Below are positions 34,074 to 45,081 of a DNA stretch of 64,000 bases, in pieces. The stretch spans positions 558,001 through 622,000 of the forward strand of contig JASANH010000104.1 in the NCBI GenBank assembly GCA_030248295.1. Reading direction: 5' to 3'. The translations under genes were made by a program, and so were the position numbers. Position 1 is the first letter of the stretch, and every line of letters begins with the position of its first letter. The stretch comes from Mesodorylaimus sp. YZB2_4. Its lineage: Eukaryota; Nematoda; Enoplea; Dorylaimida; Dorylaimidae. The notes below the pieces were generated by a model. The model was given only the letters and a program-made list of their open reading frames with translations. It did not search any database and was not told the origin of the DNA.

Positions 34074-35130
34074 CTAAACGTCGATGACATTGTTCAAGTC
34101 GCCAAAGGTGTTAGTGATGGTCGGGTAACGCAGGCTAAAGCAGAAAACAGGCCGGTGGTCAATCGTAATTGCAAATCTGGAAGCGACCTTCTGCGCAGAG
34201 GGAGCCTCACCCATGCGGCTTATGTTCCATCAACGGACGAGGTCGGAAGACTTGGTCGGCTGCTCAAGGATTTTTCGTATTAATTGGTACCAGTCCCTCC
34301 TTTAGGGCCACTCCCTCAACATTGCAGTGCAGTGAGTATTACAGGCCCGATAAGCTGTTGTGACCACGGCAACACATACGAGTACCTTGATTTCCAAACT
34401 CCATTGACGTAGAACTTGAATTCGTGTCGTCCCTTGGGCAAATCGATCTTTGCGTAGAACTTGTCCGACTTCTTCTTCAGAGGGATCTTGACTGTCCTGC
34501 AAGGAGCAAAGATCAGTTGAAATGTTGTCTGAGAGGTTGAAAATCGTAGACTGCCACGTGTCATCGAGTATATAGCAACAAAATACACAAAAGTGAGCCC
34601 CTAATAGAATGACAATGTGGCGTGATGCTGCCATAACCTTTAATTTATGTAGGGGTACTTGGTTGTTTCATGCACAGGTATTCCAGAGTTCAGAACTTGA
34701 ACCACTGCTGCAATTGGCTGGATGCTGTTGAGCATTTCCAATTGCATACAGAGTGAACACAGCACTGGCCAGTGTGTCCTGTATCACTCGCCAGAGTGAA
34801 TTTTTCACCTTTTGGACTTTGATGACCCTCTAAAATGTATAAGTATCCTCACCAGTTATAAAAGCTTCCAGTAATCATCACATTGTCCCCGGGACCAGTC
34901 CATTCGAATTCAGTAGGAATAAGTCGCCTTTCGATGGCTCCATCCAAGACGGCCCCCTTCTTTCCAGTTACCACCGTCCCGTTCGATGTATCGTGAGTAT
35001 TTGACTGGGTTGGCTTTGAATAATTCGACCTGGTAAGTCCATTCTGCAGCCGTGTAGGGACTATTCTGGACACGTAGCCAGCCACACTCTCATAAACTTT
35101 GCTAGGTACGTCGGTCGGCAGGAAACGCAT
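34074..35130 (-). CDS. AMPK-beta-like glycogen-binding (CBM48) protein lacking the C-terminal beta domain
   Basis: Three exons are inferred: 35130-34853, 34496-34386 and 34134-34074. The first part is polar and without motif. The rest is a CBM48 starch/glycogen-binding module: PTEFEWTGPGDNVMITGSFY, an NW pair split across the first junction, then IPLKKKSDKFYAKIDLPKGR, HEFKFYVNGVW and the end TNTFGDLNNVIDV. This matches AMPK beta (WTGGGKEVYVSGSFNNW...KIPL...GEHQYKFFVDGxW...NNIIQV). The stop codon comes directly after the module, so the ASC domain that binds AMPK alpha and gamma is absent. It may tether something other than AMPK to glycogen. The start is uncertain: the frame is open to a Met at 35199. 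Confidence 0.78.
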
Positions 35131-35525
35131 GATCAGGATCGCAAGGTGACTCCCGGGTGACGACGAGCTGACACAGTAGACTAAGGGTGAGTACATCAAA
35201 TCCTTGTTATATTGCGAGAGGGGTGTGTGCGTTCACGTGCTGCGCAACCAGGGCCAGTCGGAAACCGGCTCCTGATAGAACTGCAGTACGCGCTTGCACT
35301 TTGACCTCCCGATACGTTATCAAGCGGCTGATCGGTTTGCGCGTTTTATGAACATCGAGTGAAGTAAACTTGTTTATTCCATGTTACCAAATGGAGAATG
35401 GCAAAAAATGAGCCTCTTAGCTTCTGTTGCGATGACCTAATTCTTTCCACAGGCGGATGACTTTGAAGAAAACAACTCTTTTATCACTATCTAAAAGAAA
35501 ATCCTAGCCACTAAGATAAGACTTA
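35131..35525. other. Gap between Kunitz gene and CBM48 gene
   Basis: Same-strand spacing of about 395 bp. No other feature was recognised. Confidence 0.4.
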
Positions 35526-38500
35526 TTAGTGCAGACCTGCGTCAGGTGATGACTGAAAGCAGCACAGATACTGTGACCTGGGGGCGCTATAGAAACACTG
35601 AAACATGGTCTTCGATCCGCAATTTCCATGTATGGCTGGACTGCACGGTCTGTACGGCTGCACTGGAGCAAAACCGGGAGCGTCACTACAATCTGAAAAG
35701 GCAGTGTTTATAGAATGAAGTGGAAGCCAGGTGCGAAAGGCTCAGACGATTTACCTGGATAGGTTTGTTGTTCAGACGGCGGAATACGCAAGGAGTGCGA
35801 CGATGATAGTCCGTGAGAGGGTTGCTCGTCAATCGTCACAGCCGAAGTCTGTCTTTCTAATCCGCAACAGACATATCGATTCAAAGTGTCACTGTACAAA
35901 CACGAGCCGCCTTGCAGGCAGTCGTCGGATGACGTCAGTGGACTGCACAGCCTGTATTCATTGTCACCGCCGTCCGATGCCACTTGGGGAACGAGTCCCG
36001 GCGGAATGGGAGGGCACACTGCGCTGATGACTGGGGGTGCTGCAGGACCAAGTGCAGGGCGAGATTCGCCACCCGCGACTTCGCCTTCGGGACCGCAACA
36101 GACGTATCGCTTCAAGGACTCCGCCCATTGGCACGAGTGACCAATCGAACAGCTGTTCGAGTCCGATGGAAGAGCAGTGGGGGAACAGAACTTGTATTGG
36201 TTGCCAATTTCGATGGCTGTTAAGTCAGGCGGGCATACTGAAAGGAACATACTGTAAGTTCCAGGTTTCACTAATCTTGCGACAACTTAAGATTTACTTC
36301 TGCCACTTTGCGTTTCTGATTCGTGTTCTGGATTCCTGGTGACACTCTGACTTTGCGGACTGGAGCCAATGACTCGGCCACCGCGACTCCGACAGCAGTA
36401 GTAACTGGCAGAGGCACTTTCGCCTGGTCTGTAAGAACAGAAATATCCAGGCGGACATGAACTGTCCACGTTGGGAGTGCACTGGATTGGTTGCAGGGCG
36501 AGTGGATCCAAATATGGGTAAGACCCGCTTGGACATACGTCTGAAATAGGAAAAAGGTCACTATAGCCCGGCAGACGCGCACAAAACACAGTTTCGTGCG
36601 GTTGGCAAACTTGTATCTGTCAACCCTTGGAACCATTTTCAAGCCCCCACCGTTTACTGCTCACCTTGCAACCCGGGCGGACTCCCGCAGCATATGTTCT
36701 GCTGCATCAGGGGTGCCGCATGACACGAGAAGCTGGATGGACACGACGGCTCGCCGTACAGATTGCACATTGTCAATTGCTCAGATTCTGGGTTCTGATG
36801 CACGACAGTTCCAGTAGGGCAGGCTGAAACCAGTAACCGTATAATCAGCCAACTGCTGTGGAGCGTAAGGTGGTTTACCCGCAGCCATGCAGTAAGTCAT
36901 GCACGACTTGCGCGACACGAAGTTGTTCCTGTTACCACCGCATCCATTGTACGTGAACTCTTCACAGGTCTTGGTCAATCGATTAAACCACCAGCGCACG
37001 AGTGATGTACTACTGCACTGGGCACCACTGTCCATGTACTGCGTGCAGATATGGTCTGGCAAACGACCACTGTCAAGGTCAGCCTCATCAAATCGTGCGC
37101 ACTAAGCTTACTTCGATTTGGGCAACAGAAATTCAAGATGGACCACGATGAGCCTGACCATTTGTTGATTTCGGTGCAGTAGTGGGTGGTGGGGCAATCG
37201 CCATCTGTTCGACACGACCGCTGATTGCCGGTTTCCTCAGTGTACACTTCTCCTCCTTCTGGGCAGCCTCAAAGCCAAAGCGAGTCTGATGGAAGGCCCA
37301 GTCTGTTCTTGTGCTACCGCAAAACCATCACAACACACCACCTAGCGACATAAGGAGGTACACCCCGACATAGCACTTACTCTCCACGTGACAGTACTCC
37401 TTGCAGTCCTGTTGGGTGGCGAAATTATTGGAATTTCCGTCACAACCCAAGTAGTCGAACGTCAGGCAGGTGCGCTTCGTGTGGTCGTAATACCAACGGG
37501 ACACACTCGGACCACACTGAGTTCCCGGTTCGTAGGGCAATGTGCACGTGTAAGCTAGAACCAGTTTTATAAGCTAATCACGCTGTCGCCCGCACAAACA
37601 CTGCACTCACTTTGGGTAGGACAGCACCCATATGTTTTCCCATCGTAGTTGCACTGGTAGCTGACTGGACACCCCTTCGACGCACCCGCCTCCCCACCAG
37701 CTCCACAGCTCACGTAGTTACCATAAGAATCCTTCAAAGCGCGTCCGTGTGGGCACTTGGGTTCAGCTAAAAACAGGCTTATGCGCATCACTAACTTCAT
37801 CGTCAGTCAGTCCTGTTACCTTTGACATCTCGGCAAAAGTCAGTGCATTCTTTGTACCCAGCGAAGTTATTGGCATTGCCGTGACATCCCGAATACATGA
37901 ACTCCTCGCAAGTACCCGAGGCTGCGTTGAACCACCATCGTTTCACCGTACTGCTGCAGAAGCCTACCGATTTGGGTAGCTTGCACACACTTTCTGAAAA
38001 TGGCCTTTCATCAATCGCCAGCTCGAGTGCAAGGATACTGGCTATACTTGCGCTCGAGCTGGCTGTACTTTTGGAAGGTCAGGACAAACCAGCACTACAC
38101 AAAAGGAGGTGATCTCGTCTCGTGACGCATATGGGTCGCCCTACTGCGCGCTATATGCTTCAAGTAAAATACTACACATATATTAGGCATAGACTGAGAG
38201 GATAATAGTAAACCAGTCACTCTCAAGAGCGAGAAAAGAACCCGGTTTGAAAAAGCAAAAAATCTCAGAAATACCAGGAATCGAACTTCAGCTGACACTT
38301 TTACCGTCAACAAGCCCTGATTAGCAATGAGCACAAAACACTGTTGCTCGCCGTCAATGTCTATTAGAGGCAATATGCCGCAATGTGGCAGTGGTCACCT
38401 GCACCCGCGGAAAATTACTCTAAAGTCAACCCCAAGCAATGCGGAACCATTGTCCAACTTCCGCCTGCACCACTTCGCATGAAAAGATTCGATCAGCCTT

Positions 38501-40654
38501 TGCAATTGCGTGACGAAGAATAGCAGACTGGCAGACTTATAGTTAGATCTGGGCTTCAAGTCATACTCTAGATCGGGTCATTGGTACTGCTGGTGTTGGA
38601 ACTGAATCGCGAAACTGCAGGCTAGGAGTTAGGTAAGCTAAGGCGAGCATTACTCGACCTTTAATGCTCCGTACATGGTGCATAGTTTTCGGCAAATTAG
38701 CAACTTACGCTTGGTTGGACAGCACACGCCGCCATTGCAATAATGCGTAGCGGGGCATTCGGTTCCACTACATTGCAAATTTCGCACTAGAACAATGCAG
38801 GTAAGTGATACCTATCACGGACCGGTTGAAGATAGTAATTTACTTCCGCTAGGATCCTTCAATGGTTCTCCTGCTTCACAAAGCACTGAAAGAAGGCAAA
38901 GCTAAAACTGTACCTATATGTTCCAGGGTTTGGTATACTTTTTGCACAGAACTGCTCGCATTCGGCCAGAGAAGCAAAGTTATTAAAATTACCACCCTGA
39001 CCATTGTAACTGAAACCCATGCACTTCTTTTCTGACTCGTCGTAGTAGAATCTAAAACGTCCAAGGATGTGTTTCCATTCGGCAAGTTTCTAACCTGCCT
39101 CTGCTACCCTACCTCGGATATGTCATCGCGCTGCCACCGGAAGTGCCCGAATCATAGCCAGACTTGGGCAGTTTATCCGCACCGTACACCAGACCACCAC
39201 TTTTAGAGCATATGAAACCTGTAAGGACAGACCTGGTTTTTAAGGAAAACATCCTGCTAGAAACCTCACTGATTTTTGGACAACAAAACTGGACGGTGCC
39301 GACGGGCGTGCATTCGAGGCCAGACTGGCAGCTGGCACTGTTCGAACAGAAATGCTGTTTTTGTTTGGCCGGAGCTGGTGAGTCTTCGTACTGCGGGAGA
39401 CCACGATTGCAGGCTGACAGTTATGAAAAGTCAGTTCAAAGGTGGGGTCTGATTCTGGAAGACTGATCAATTCATTCAAGGAGTGCAGCATGGAACCATA
39501 CAAAGAGGATATTAGTATGATAAACAATCAGCTAAAATTAAATCTGTGCGAAAAGCACAAGCATTAGCGCAATTAAAAGGCTACCTAAGCTTATCGTTTG
39601 TCCGTTGGCCTTGCACTCTTAGCACTCACTTTGTTTACAATAACTTTCGCAATGCTCCCTCGATTCGAAGTTGTTGGCATTGCCTCCCTGTCCACGATAC
39701 GTAAAGCTCTCACAGTCACCGGACAGAGGATTGTGGTACCACCTGGTCAGCGTCATGCCCGCACCGCCTCCGAAAGTGCCCTGATCCATGGGCATTATGC
39801 AAGCCAAGCCTGAAACAAGTGCTCAAACAAGTTCAACTTGGACACATAGACTGTAGGGACACCTACTTCTACTTGGACAGCAGAAGGTGAGCGCATTGTC
39901 CGGACACCCTGGCCGTCCGCAAATGCAGTCATACGCGGCCGGGCACTCGGAGTCGGATCCGTTGTTGCACGTGATCGGATTCCCAGAGTCGTCCTTGTAC
40001 TTGGCCACTTCGCCATTGATTGGACAGAAGCCTACAAGAGTGTTGAGTCAAGGCTGACTCTAAGCAGAGGTAGACTGATGGGAGAACGCACCATAGGTCA
40101 GGCATACAGGGCCATCCCGAGTCAGCACTGGCGGCTGACCATTTGCGCATTTGCATTCTCCATTCTGGCACACTGCTCCAGGCCAGGCGGATGAACACTG
40201 GCGGTCGTGAGTGCACCCACTTTGGCCGGGGTTGATTTCTGAAAGGAGATAAACCCATTAAAGAGCAGTGTTGACTGCCATTCTGCCACCCTTCGTATTG
40301 GCATACTGGCTCTGTCCCAGGGCCATTTATCCTGGTCTCATCTCTCTCAAAATGGGTCACGCTTCCAACCCAGGGCTTACTCGGCCAGCAGAATCCATTG
40401 ACCCTGACGTGTGTCGACAGACAAGAACATAGTTTATTGTTATCACAGTACGATCCTTGTCCACATTCGATGGCTTCCTGGCACGGCTTCCCGACCGTCG
40501 GCTCCTCTCTCTTATACCGTCTCGATGCCTCCGCTTCCAGACAGACACTGCAAAGGACTGAAGCCAAAAGGTAATAGAGCGTTGTTGGAAGTGGCACACT
40601 GATTGTACCTAAGATGCCAATCCCAAATAGCTTATCCCAATATCCACGATTCAT
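35526..40654 (-). CDS. Secreted multi-domain Kunitz/lustrin protease-inhibitor protein
   Basis: Large secreted or matrix protein with a hydrophobic signal sequence near its start ([20 protein letters not shown]). An EB-like Cys module comes first ([18 protein letters not shown]), then WAP/lustrin-type Cys-rich modules alternating with at least five Kunitz domains. The Kunitz cores are at about 39807-39619 ([11 protein letters not shown]), 39060-38930 ([13 protein letters not shown]), 37988-37803 ([11 protein letters not shown]), 37540-37380 ([10 protein letters not shown]) and 37040-36890 ([11 protein letters not shown]). The first two have Gln in place of the second-pair Cys (GQGG versus GCGG), a known variant that loses one disulfide. 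Lustrin modules have the pattern CP..Y.C......CC (for example at 39960-39870 and 37700-37610) and recur to the end. The last exon closes with [14 protein letters not shown]. Kunitz domains usually inhibit serine proteases. Cuticle or extracellular-matrix roles are known for such proteins in nematodes. Confidence 0.85.
38018..38062. repeat. Inverted repeat in an intron of the Kunitz gene
   Basis: CCAGCTCGAGTGCAAGGATA and TATACTTGCGCTCGAGCTGG form 20-bp arms with two mismatches around a 5-nt loop. The size and loop length match hairpin 1 at 20835. Confidence 0.8.
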
Positions 40655-41120
40655 GCTTGCCCGCTGTACAATCGGGGGCTTGACTCCTGTCCAACGGACA
40701 ATGGCCTAGGCCTGACGGTGCTCGACGAGAATAGTAAACACAAAGCGGCATTGCGGAAGTGAAGCTAACGAGTGGCCAGCTCGAGTGGTCTTTACGCCCC
40801 CGTGCCGCAAAACCGGAAAGCCGATTTCGCTATCCGCTTTCGTCACTGATGCCCGACAATCGGCTGCTTCGCATGAGAATGCACGCGAGGCTCTGGATTG
40901 AACAGAACTGCCACTCGGGACGTGGCCAGAGTGGCGCCGAACTATGAACCAGATTAGTTGGGCTTGGGTTTTTCACAGATGCTAAATTCATCCATCATTC
41001 CTGCCTGGCCCGTGTGTGACAGTGTTGGCTAGCCGATGGTGCATTGGGGCTTGGCTCTAAGTATGTGACTAGTTTTAGGGGGTTGGGTTCTGTAGGTGTG
41101 TTTGGCTCCTGGAGAAGGTA
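40655..41120. other. Upstream flank of the Kunitz gene
   Basis: Probably promoter and 5' UTR of the minus-strand Kunitz gene. No recognised coding sequence. Confidence 0.4.
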
Positions 41121-41310
41121 GTGTATCTGGTTGCATTGACTGGCCGCCGCAAAGGGTACCAGTCGCCTTCGTTGGCCTCGCGTTACGCTCCTCCAGGAGA
41201 GGCAGAAACCCATCGGGTCTATGTCTCTGGCTCCTGCGACTAGGAGGCCTATCTGGAGGGTTTTCGAGATCATCCGCTCCCTGCGGCCTTCTCCACTGTA
41301 ATGCCGGCTA
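41120..41310 (-). repeat. Dispersed repeat, copy B
   Basis: The part at 41205-41285 resembles copy A at 16765-16855 (see that entry). The minus-strand read SKTLQIGLLV matches SKTLQAGLLV of copy A. Limits and class are unknown. Confidence 0.5.
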
Positions 41311-41570
41311 TTACACTTCGCCATTTCCTCATACGTACAGTACGTACAGTATTATAGCAATGCCATCAGCCAGTCCATCCGACCGGCTGGCAGTCGACTC
41401 TGGTCTCATTGTCAGACACAAACTGCAGCATTGTTTTTTATCTGATTCTGTGTGTTGTACTTCAACTACAGCCAAGTAGGCACAAGTACCTCGGAGTTGG
41501 GCATATGCCAGATAAAGATGCAGAATTAGCAGGGCCAGTTTATTCGATAAGTTCTTTTTTTACCTTTATG

Positions 41571-41970
41571 GGTTGGCCCCGTGCCGCCCCAGCTCCCTCC
41601 ATAGGACCTCCAACCCATTTTGCCTATAGCGGCCAGCACTCATGATATGATAAGCGAGGCCGTGAGGTGACCAGCTCTCATGGCAGCTTCCCTCAGCCGC
41701 CAAGAGCACCTCCGCCGACGGTATTGCGGCATCACTAGCATCTCAGGATGATACTGGGCGACAAGAAAGGGTCCTTCCCGACTGGTGTTCGAGGACCAGT
41801 TTCTTGATTCTTTCCTGCTGATTGACGGTCCCAGTTCTCTCTCTGACAATGAGAACGGGCTTACTACACTGCTCCTAACCGGATTAGAACTGCTGCCGCT
41901 CGAGGTTGCTGACCCAAGCAATGCGGGACCAACGAGCAGCTTGGTCACCGCGACTCCTTTTCGAAGTTCT
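41571..41970 (-). mobile_element. tRNA-derived SINE, copy 3 (different head)
   Basis: The tail segment (41630-41675) matches SINE copy 1 around 2190-2225, including GATAAGCGAGGCCGTGAGG. The minus-strand head has GGAGTCGCGGTGACCAAGC (A-box-like, about 41942-41960) and, some 50 nt later, GTTCTAATCC (B-box-like, about 41878-41887). The head differs from copies 1 and 2, suggesting either strong divergence or a composite with a different tRNA ancestor. Confidence 0.5.
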
Positions 41971-42087
41971 GCCATGTTGTGATGCAGCCACCTTCAACAT
42001 ATTGTTATCGGCACACAATCAATCACTTCCAAATTGTTCCCATTCCTACCATGAAAAATCAATAATCACAAAACAACAAATTAGCAT

Positions 42088-44063
42088 TCATTGCTTGTCA
42101 CTCACATCCCTTCCCTCGTCATCGCTACTGTCCCCAATGCCCGCAACCTCGCTCTCATCTCCACCAATAGCCCTCCAAAATGCGATGGTCACTTTCTCTG
42201 CATACGCCTTTCGTTGATCAGGAGGCAAGGAGGCAGCCATTTCTTTCATTTCAGCGAATTTGCCAAACAGTTCTTCGAATGAGACGTCTCCACAACCAGG
42301 ATCTCCATCGCCCGCATTGACCGCTCGGAAGAATGCATCTTGGTCGTCCACCTTCAGCAGCTGGTCAACGTCGCTGTGCAGCTTAGACTTACTGGAAGCC
42401 AATGATTGAGAAGCAGAAGCAGCTGCTTCCGAAGCTCCAGAGTCCGAAACTGTTGTCTGACGCAAGGCAGCCGATAATGAAGAAATAGCTTCAGCTGAAG
42501 GAATAAAATCGGATGTTTCCTGATCTTTCTCTTGAAGGTAACTACGCAGACGTTCTGCTCGATCCGCATCCATAGTTCGTTCGTCTTTCATGACCAAGTT
42601 TGACCAGCTATGTGCCTAAAGCGCAAACAAATTATATTTGAGCAAGAATCCATATGATGATGACGATGATATTCATCCCCCACGCGCACGCTAGCGTTCG
42701 TTGGGGATCCTGGTCCCGATCCCGATCCCGGTCGGGATTGCCCCTCCCGAACCCGATCCCGATCCCGATAAAAAGTGTTCGGGATTGGGGACTGAATATT
42801 GTGGTGATAGAATGTTTTTCTTGCAACAGGGAATGGGGCTGGTGTATGGGAAACGAGCTGTAGGGGTGATAATGGCATGATCGGATGAAACTACTCCCAT
42901 AAAATGCACAAGTCCTGCTTTTTCTGATGTACGATTTGCGCCCAGTTGGATATAGTAACAGCCCGCATTTGCCATCATTAGATGGTGGGCCTGCTGCAGA
43001 AGCTGGCGACATTCTGCTTGACACTGACTCAGATGGTCATGGCCATCAAAATATTTCAGAAGGGGAAATATAGAGACCTTGGCGGATGATTGAATTGATA
43101 GAGGAGAAGGAGGGGATTTGTTTGCTGATTTGTAACTGATTCTTCGCTTGCCTGATTTTGAATGCAATGATAAATACTGCACTAAAAATTATCCAAGGAA
43201 AGGGAATCTGTGGCTTTTAATTTGCTGGCTACTCAGGGTGGGTTGTAGGTCATCTATAGCCAATGAAAAGCGCTCTCTTCAAAAAATCCCGATCCTGTCC
43301 CGATCCCGATCGGGATTGAGCGAGTCCCGATCCCGATCGGGATTGAGCGAGTCCCGATCCCGATCCCGATCGGGATTGAGCGAGTCCCGATCCCGATCCC
43401 GATCGGGATTGAGCGAGTCCCGATCCCGATCGGGATTGAGCGAGTCCCGATCCCGAAAATAATGATCCTGAACGAACGCTAGCGCACGCTACACTCCCCA
43501 AACGATCGACTTACCCTCAAGGCTTGCAATATTCTTTTCACACCCGTTACTTCTCCACAGTCATCTGCTTCCATCTTGGCCTCCTCATCCGGGTCCAGCT
43601 CGACTAACTCGAATTCATTCTTGATACACCACTGTTGCATAGACAATCGACCGGCTGAACCAGACGGGGCTGTCGTGCAAGCCAAGATTTTCACTGCAGT
43701 TTCTTCCCAATGTTGGATGAAACTAAGCCATGGATCGACGAATGATGAAAAGGATGAATCATTTTCCATATCTGTAGTGTTCGACAAATATAAGATGACC
43801 GATTCCACAGACTCAGCGAAATCTTTGCTGCCGATAGTAGGCGAGTTCAACACACACAGGCCTACTTCAGATGTGTAGTACTTAGTTTCCAGACGCATAG
43901 GATAAATGTCCACGGCGTCAGAAGATCTTGCCTTGACTGGAACAGACGTGGAATGTTGATCACCCAAGAGTTCCCGAAGAAGTCGATGGCCATCAACGGA
44001 GTCGAGCGATTCAGGCTTATGGTAACAGTTAACGATAACGACGATGGGCCGGTCCATATTCAC
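42088..44063 (-). CDS. Alpha- and gamma-adaptin-binding protein p34 (AAGAB)
   Basis: Cytosolic chaperone that stabilises AP-1 and AP-2 adaptor subunits during clathrin adaptor assembly. Two exons: 44063-43515 and 42615-42088, with an 899-bp intron. The N-terminal half is a Rab-like pseudo-GTPase fold typical of p34: a hydrophobic strand (PIVVIVNCY), SEVGLCVLNSPTI, ESVILYLSN, WLSFIQHWEETAVKILACT and WCIKNEFELVELDPDEEA. The C-terminal half has an acidic/Ser linker and the conserved helical end (FEELFGKFAEMKEMAASLPP, DQRKAYAEKVTIAFWRAIGG). It ends in an acidic tail. It starts 165 bp downstream of the TMEM14 stop on the same strand. The intron carries a satellite bounded by inverted repeats, listed separately. 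Confidence 0.9.
42683..43488. mobile_element. Inserted element in the AAGAB intron, bounded by inverted repeats
   Basis: The motif CGCTAGCGTTCGTT (42687-42700) and its exact reverse complement AACGAACGCTAGCG (about 43470-43483) lie some 770 bp apart and point toward each other. Between them are two blocks of GATCCCGATCCCGAT/ATCGGGATT palindromic satellite and about 470 bp of unique sequence. No transposase is present. This looks like a non-autonomous element, or the terminal repeats plus satellite of one. I could not see a clear target-site duplication. Confidence 0.5.
43291..43457. repeat. Palindromic satellite, about 27/33-bp units
   Basis: Five near-identical units of the form TCCCGATCCCGATCGGGATTGAGCGAG occur, two of them lengthened by one extra 6-bp CCCGAT or GATCCC step (33 bp). 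Each unit contains the self-complementary core ATCCCGATCGGGAT. A related, degraded block lies at 42709-42795. Confidence 0.92.
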
Positions 44064-44227
44064 ACGTGATTTAGGGATTAAACGTAGATTGCCGTAGAAT
44101 ACAAAATTGAGATAATGACGAGCCTAAAGTCTAAACCTAAAAAGGCGATTTTCAAACAAATATTGAAATAACGCAAAGCAAACCAACTTACAAATCCACA
44201 ACCGACAGTTCCGTCCAGATAGCTTAA

Positions 44228-44936
44228 TCAGTTAGTGTTCATACGCCAGACGCAACGGCCAACCATCAGTAAACTGAGCAAGAACACAACGCCCGCTGGA
44301 AATATTTTATGGCTGTTGTAGAATCGCAAGCCCATAACAACCGTCAACAGACCGCTGGCACCTGAAGAACATACACTGTGGAACAGGCGGAAGAGAACAC
44401 CTACTATAGGGGCAGTTTAAGATTTTACTATGCAAACTGCAAGACCTGCTGGAGAGTTCATTCGCTAAAGCTTAGGATCGCAACACTACGTTTACATATC
44501 CTGTAAATCAAAGTCCCTAGCTACTGCATTTAATGAGTGCAGGGCGCCAGGGACCTTGTTCAATAACTTTATTTCAGTATCCGATGGTCAAGACTTCATT
44601 GATCTGAACCAGATTCGGGGTTTGCCTAGGGTTTACAACCTTGTAACGGCAGCCTTAAGAACCAGTAAAGCTTACACAAGCTGATGATGACGTTTCCTGG
44701 TTGCACTGAAGTTTGATAAGCGCCAGCAGCCGCGATTACGCCGAACGATATACCAGAAACCAACGACGGAATGCTACCTAAGATACGTAGAAAAGCGTAA
44801 AGGTAAATTTTGACTACAGTATGTAAGGATTTGCAAAAACAGAGACCTAGCTGAACCTACCAGCCTTGATAAAACCAATAAAGCCTCCGGTAGCGACGAT
44901 AAGTGCGTACGCGAAACCGAGGTAATCGTACTGCAT
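44228..44936 (-). CDS. TMEM14-family small membrane protein
   Basis: Four-helix protein of about 100 residues. TMEM14C, the best-studied relative, is in the inner mitochondrial membrane and is needed for porphyrin import in haem synthesis. Exons are 44936-44861, a middle exon (about 44779-44683) and a last exon (about 44360-44228), with phase-consistent joins. The first reads YDYLGFAYALIVATGGFIGF then IKAG, where TMEM14 has GFGYAALVASGGIIGYVKAG. Next come SIPSLVSGISFGVIAAAGAY, ASGLLTVVMGLRFYNSHKIF and PAGVVFLLSLLMVGR. All are signature positions of the family. None of the exons is long enough to stand out as an open frame. It is followed 165 bp later by AAGAB on the same strand. Confidence 0.92.
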
Positions 44937-45081
44937 TCTCCGATAACGATCGTTCAAATTTCGTTTACACTGTCAATTCGATCCGATATCTTATCCAATC
45001 TCCAAAACCAGTTTCCACGTCAAAACTGCCGCGCACACTCGAATGATATTGTTTTGTCATAGGCAGTAAAGTAGTCGGCAT

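Noticed and set aside
36037..36342. Plus-strand frame in the Kunitz gene region
   Set aside because: Shadow of the minus-strand Cys-rich exons, which carry recognisable modules.
41640..41975. 111-codon minus-strand frame
   Set aside because: Runs through SINE copy 3 and has no recognisable domain.
43291..43457. CRISPR-like array
   Set aside because: Units are contiguous with no unique spacers, and the DNA is eukaryotic.
43148..43462. RSRSGLSES repeat protein frame
   Set aside because: Translation of the intronic palindromic satellite. Both strands give similar repeats, so it is not a gene.
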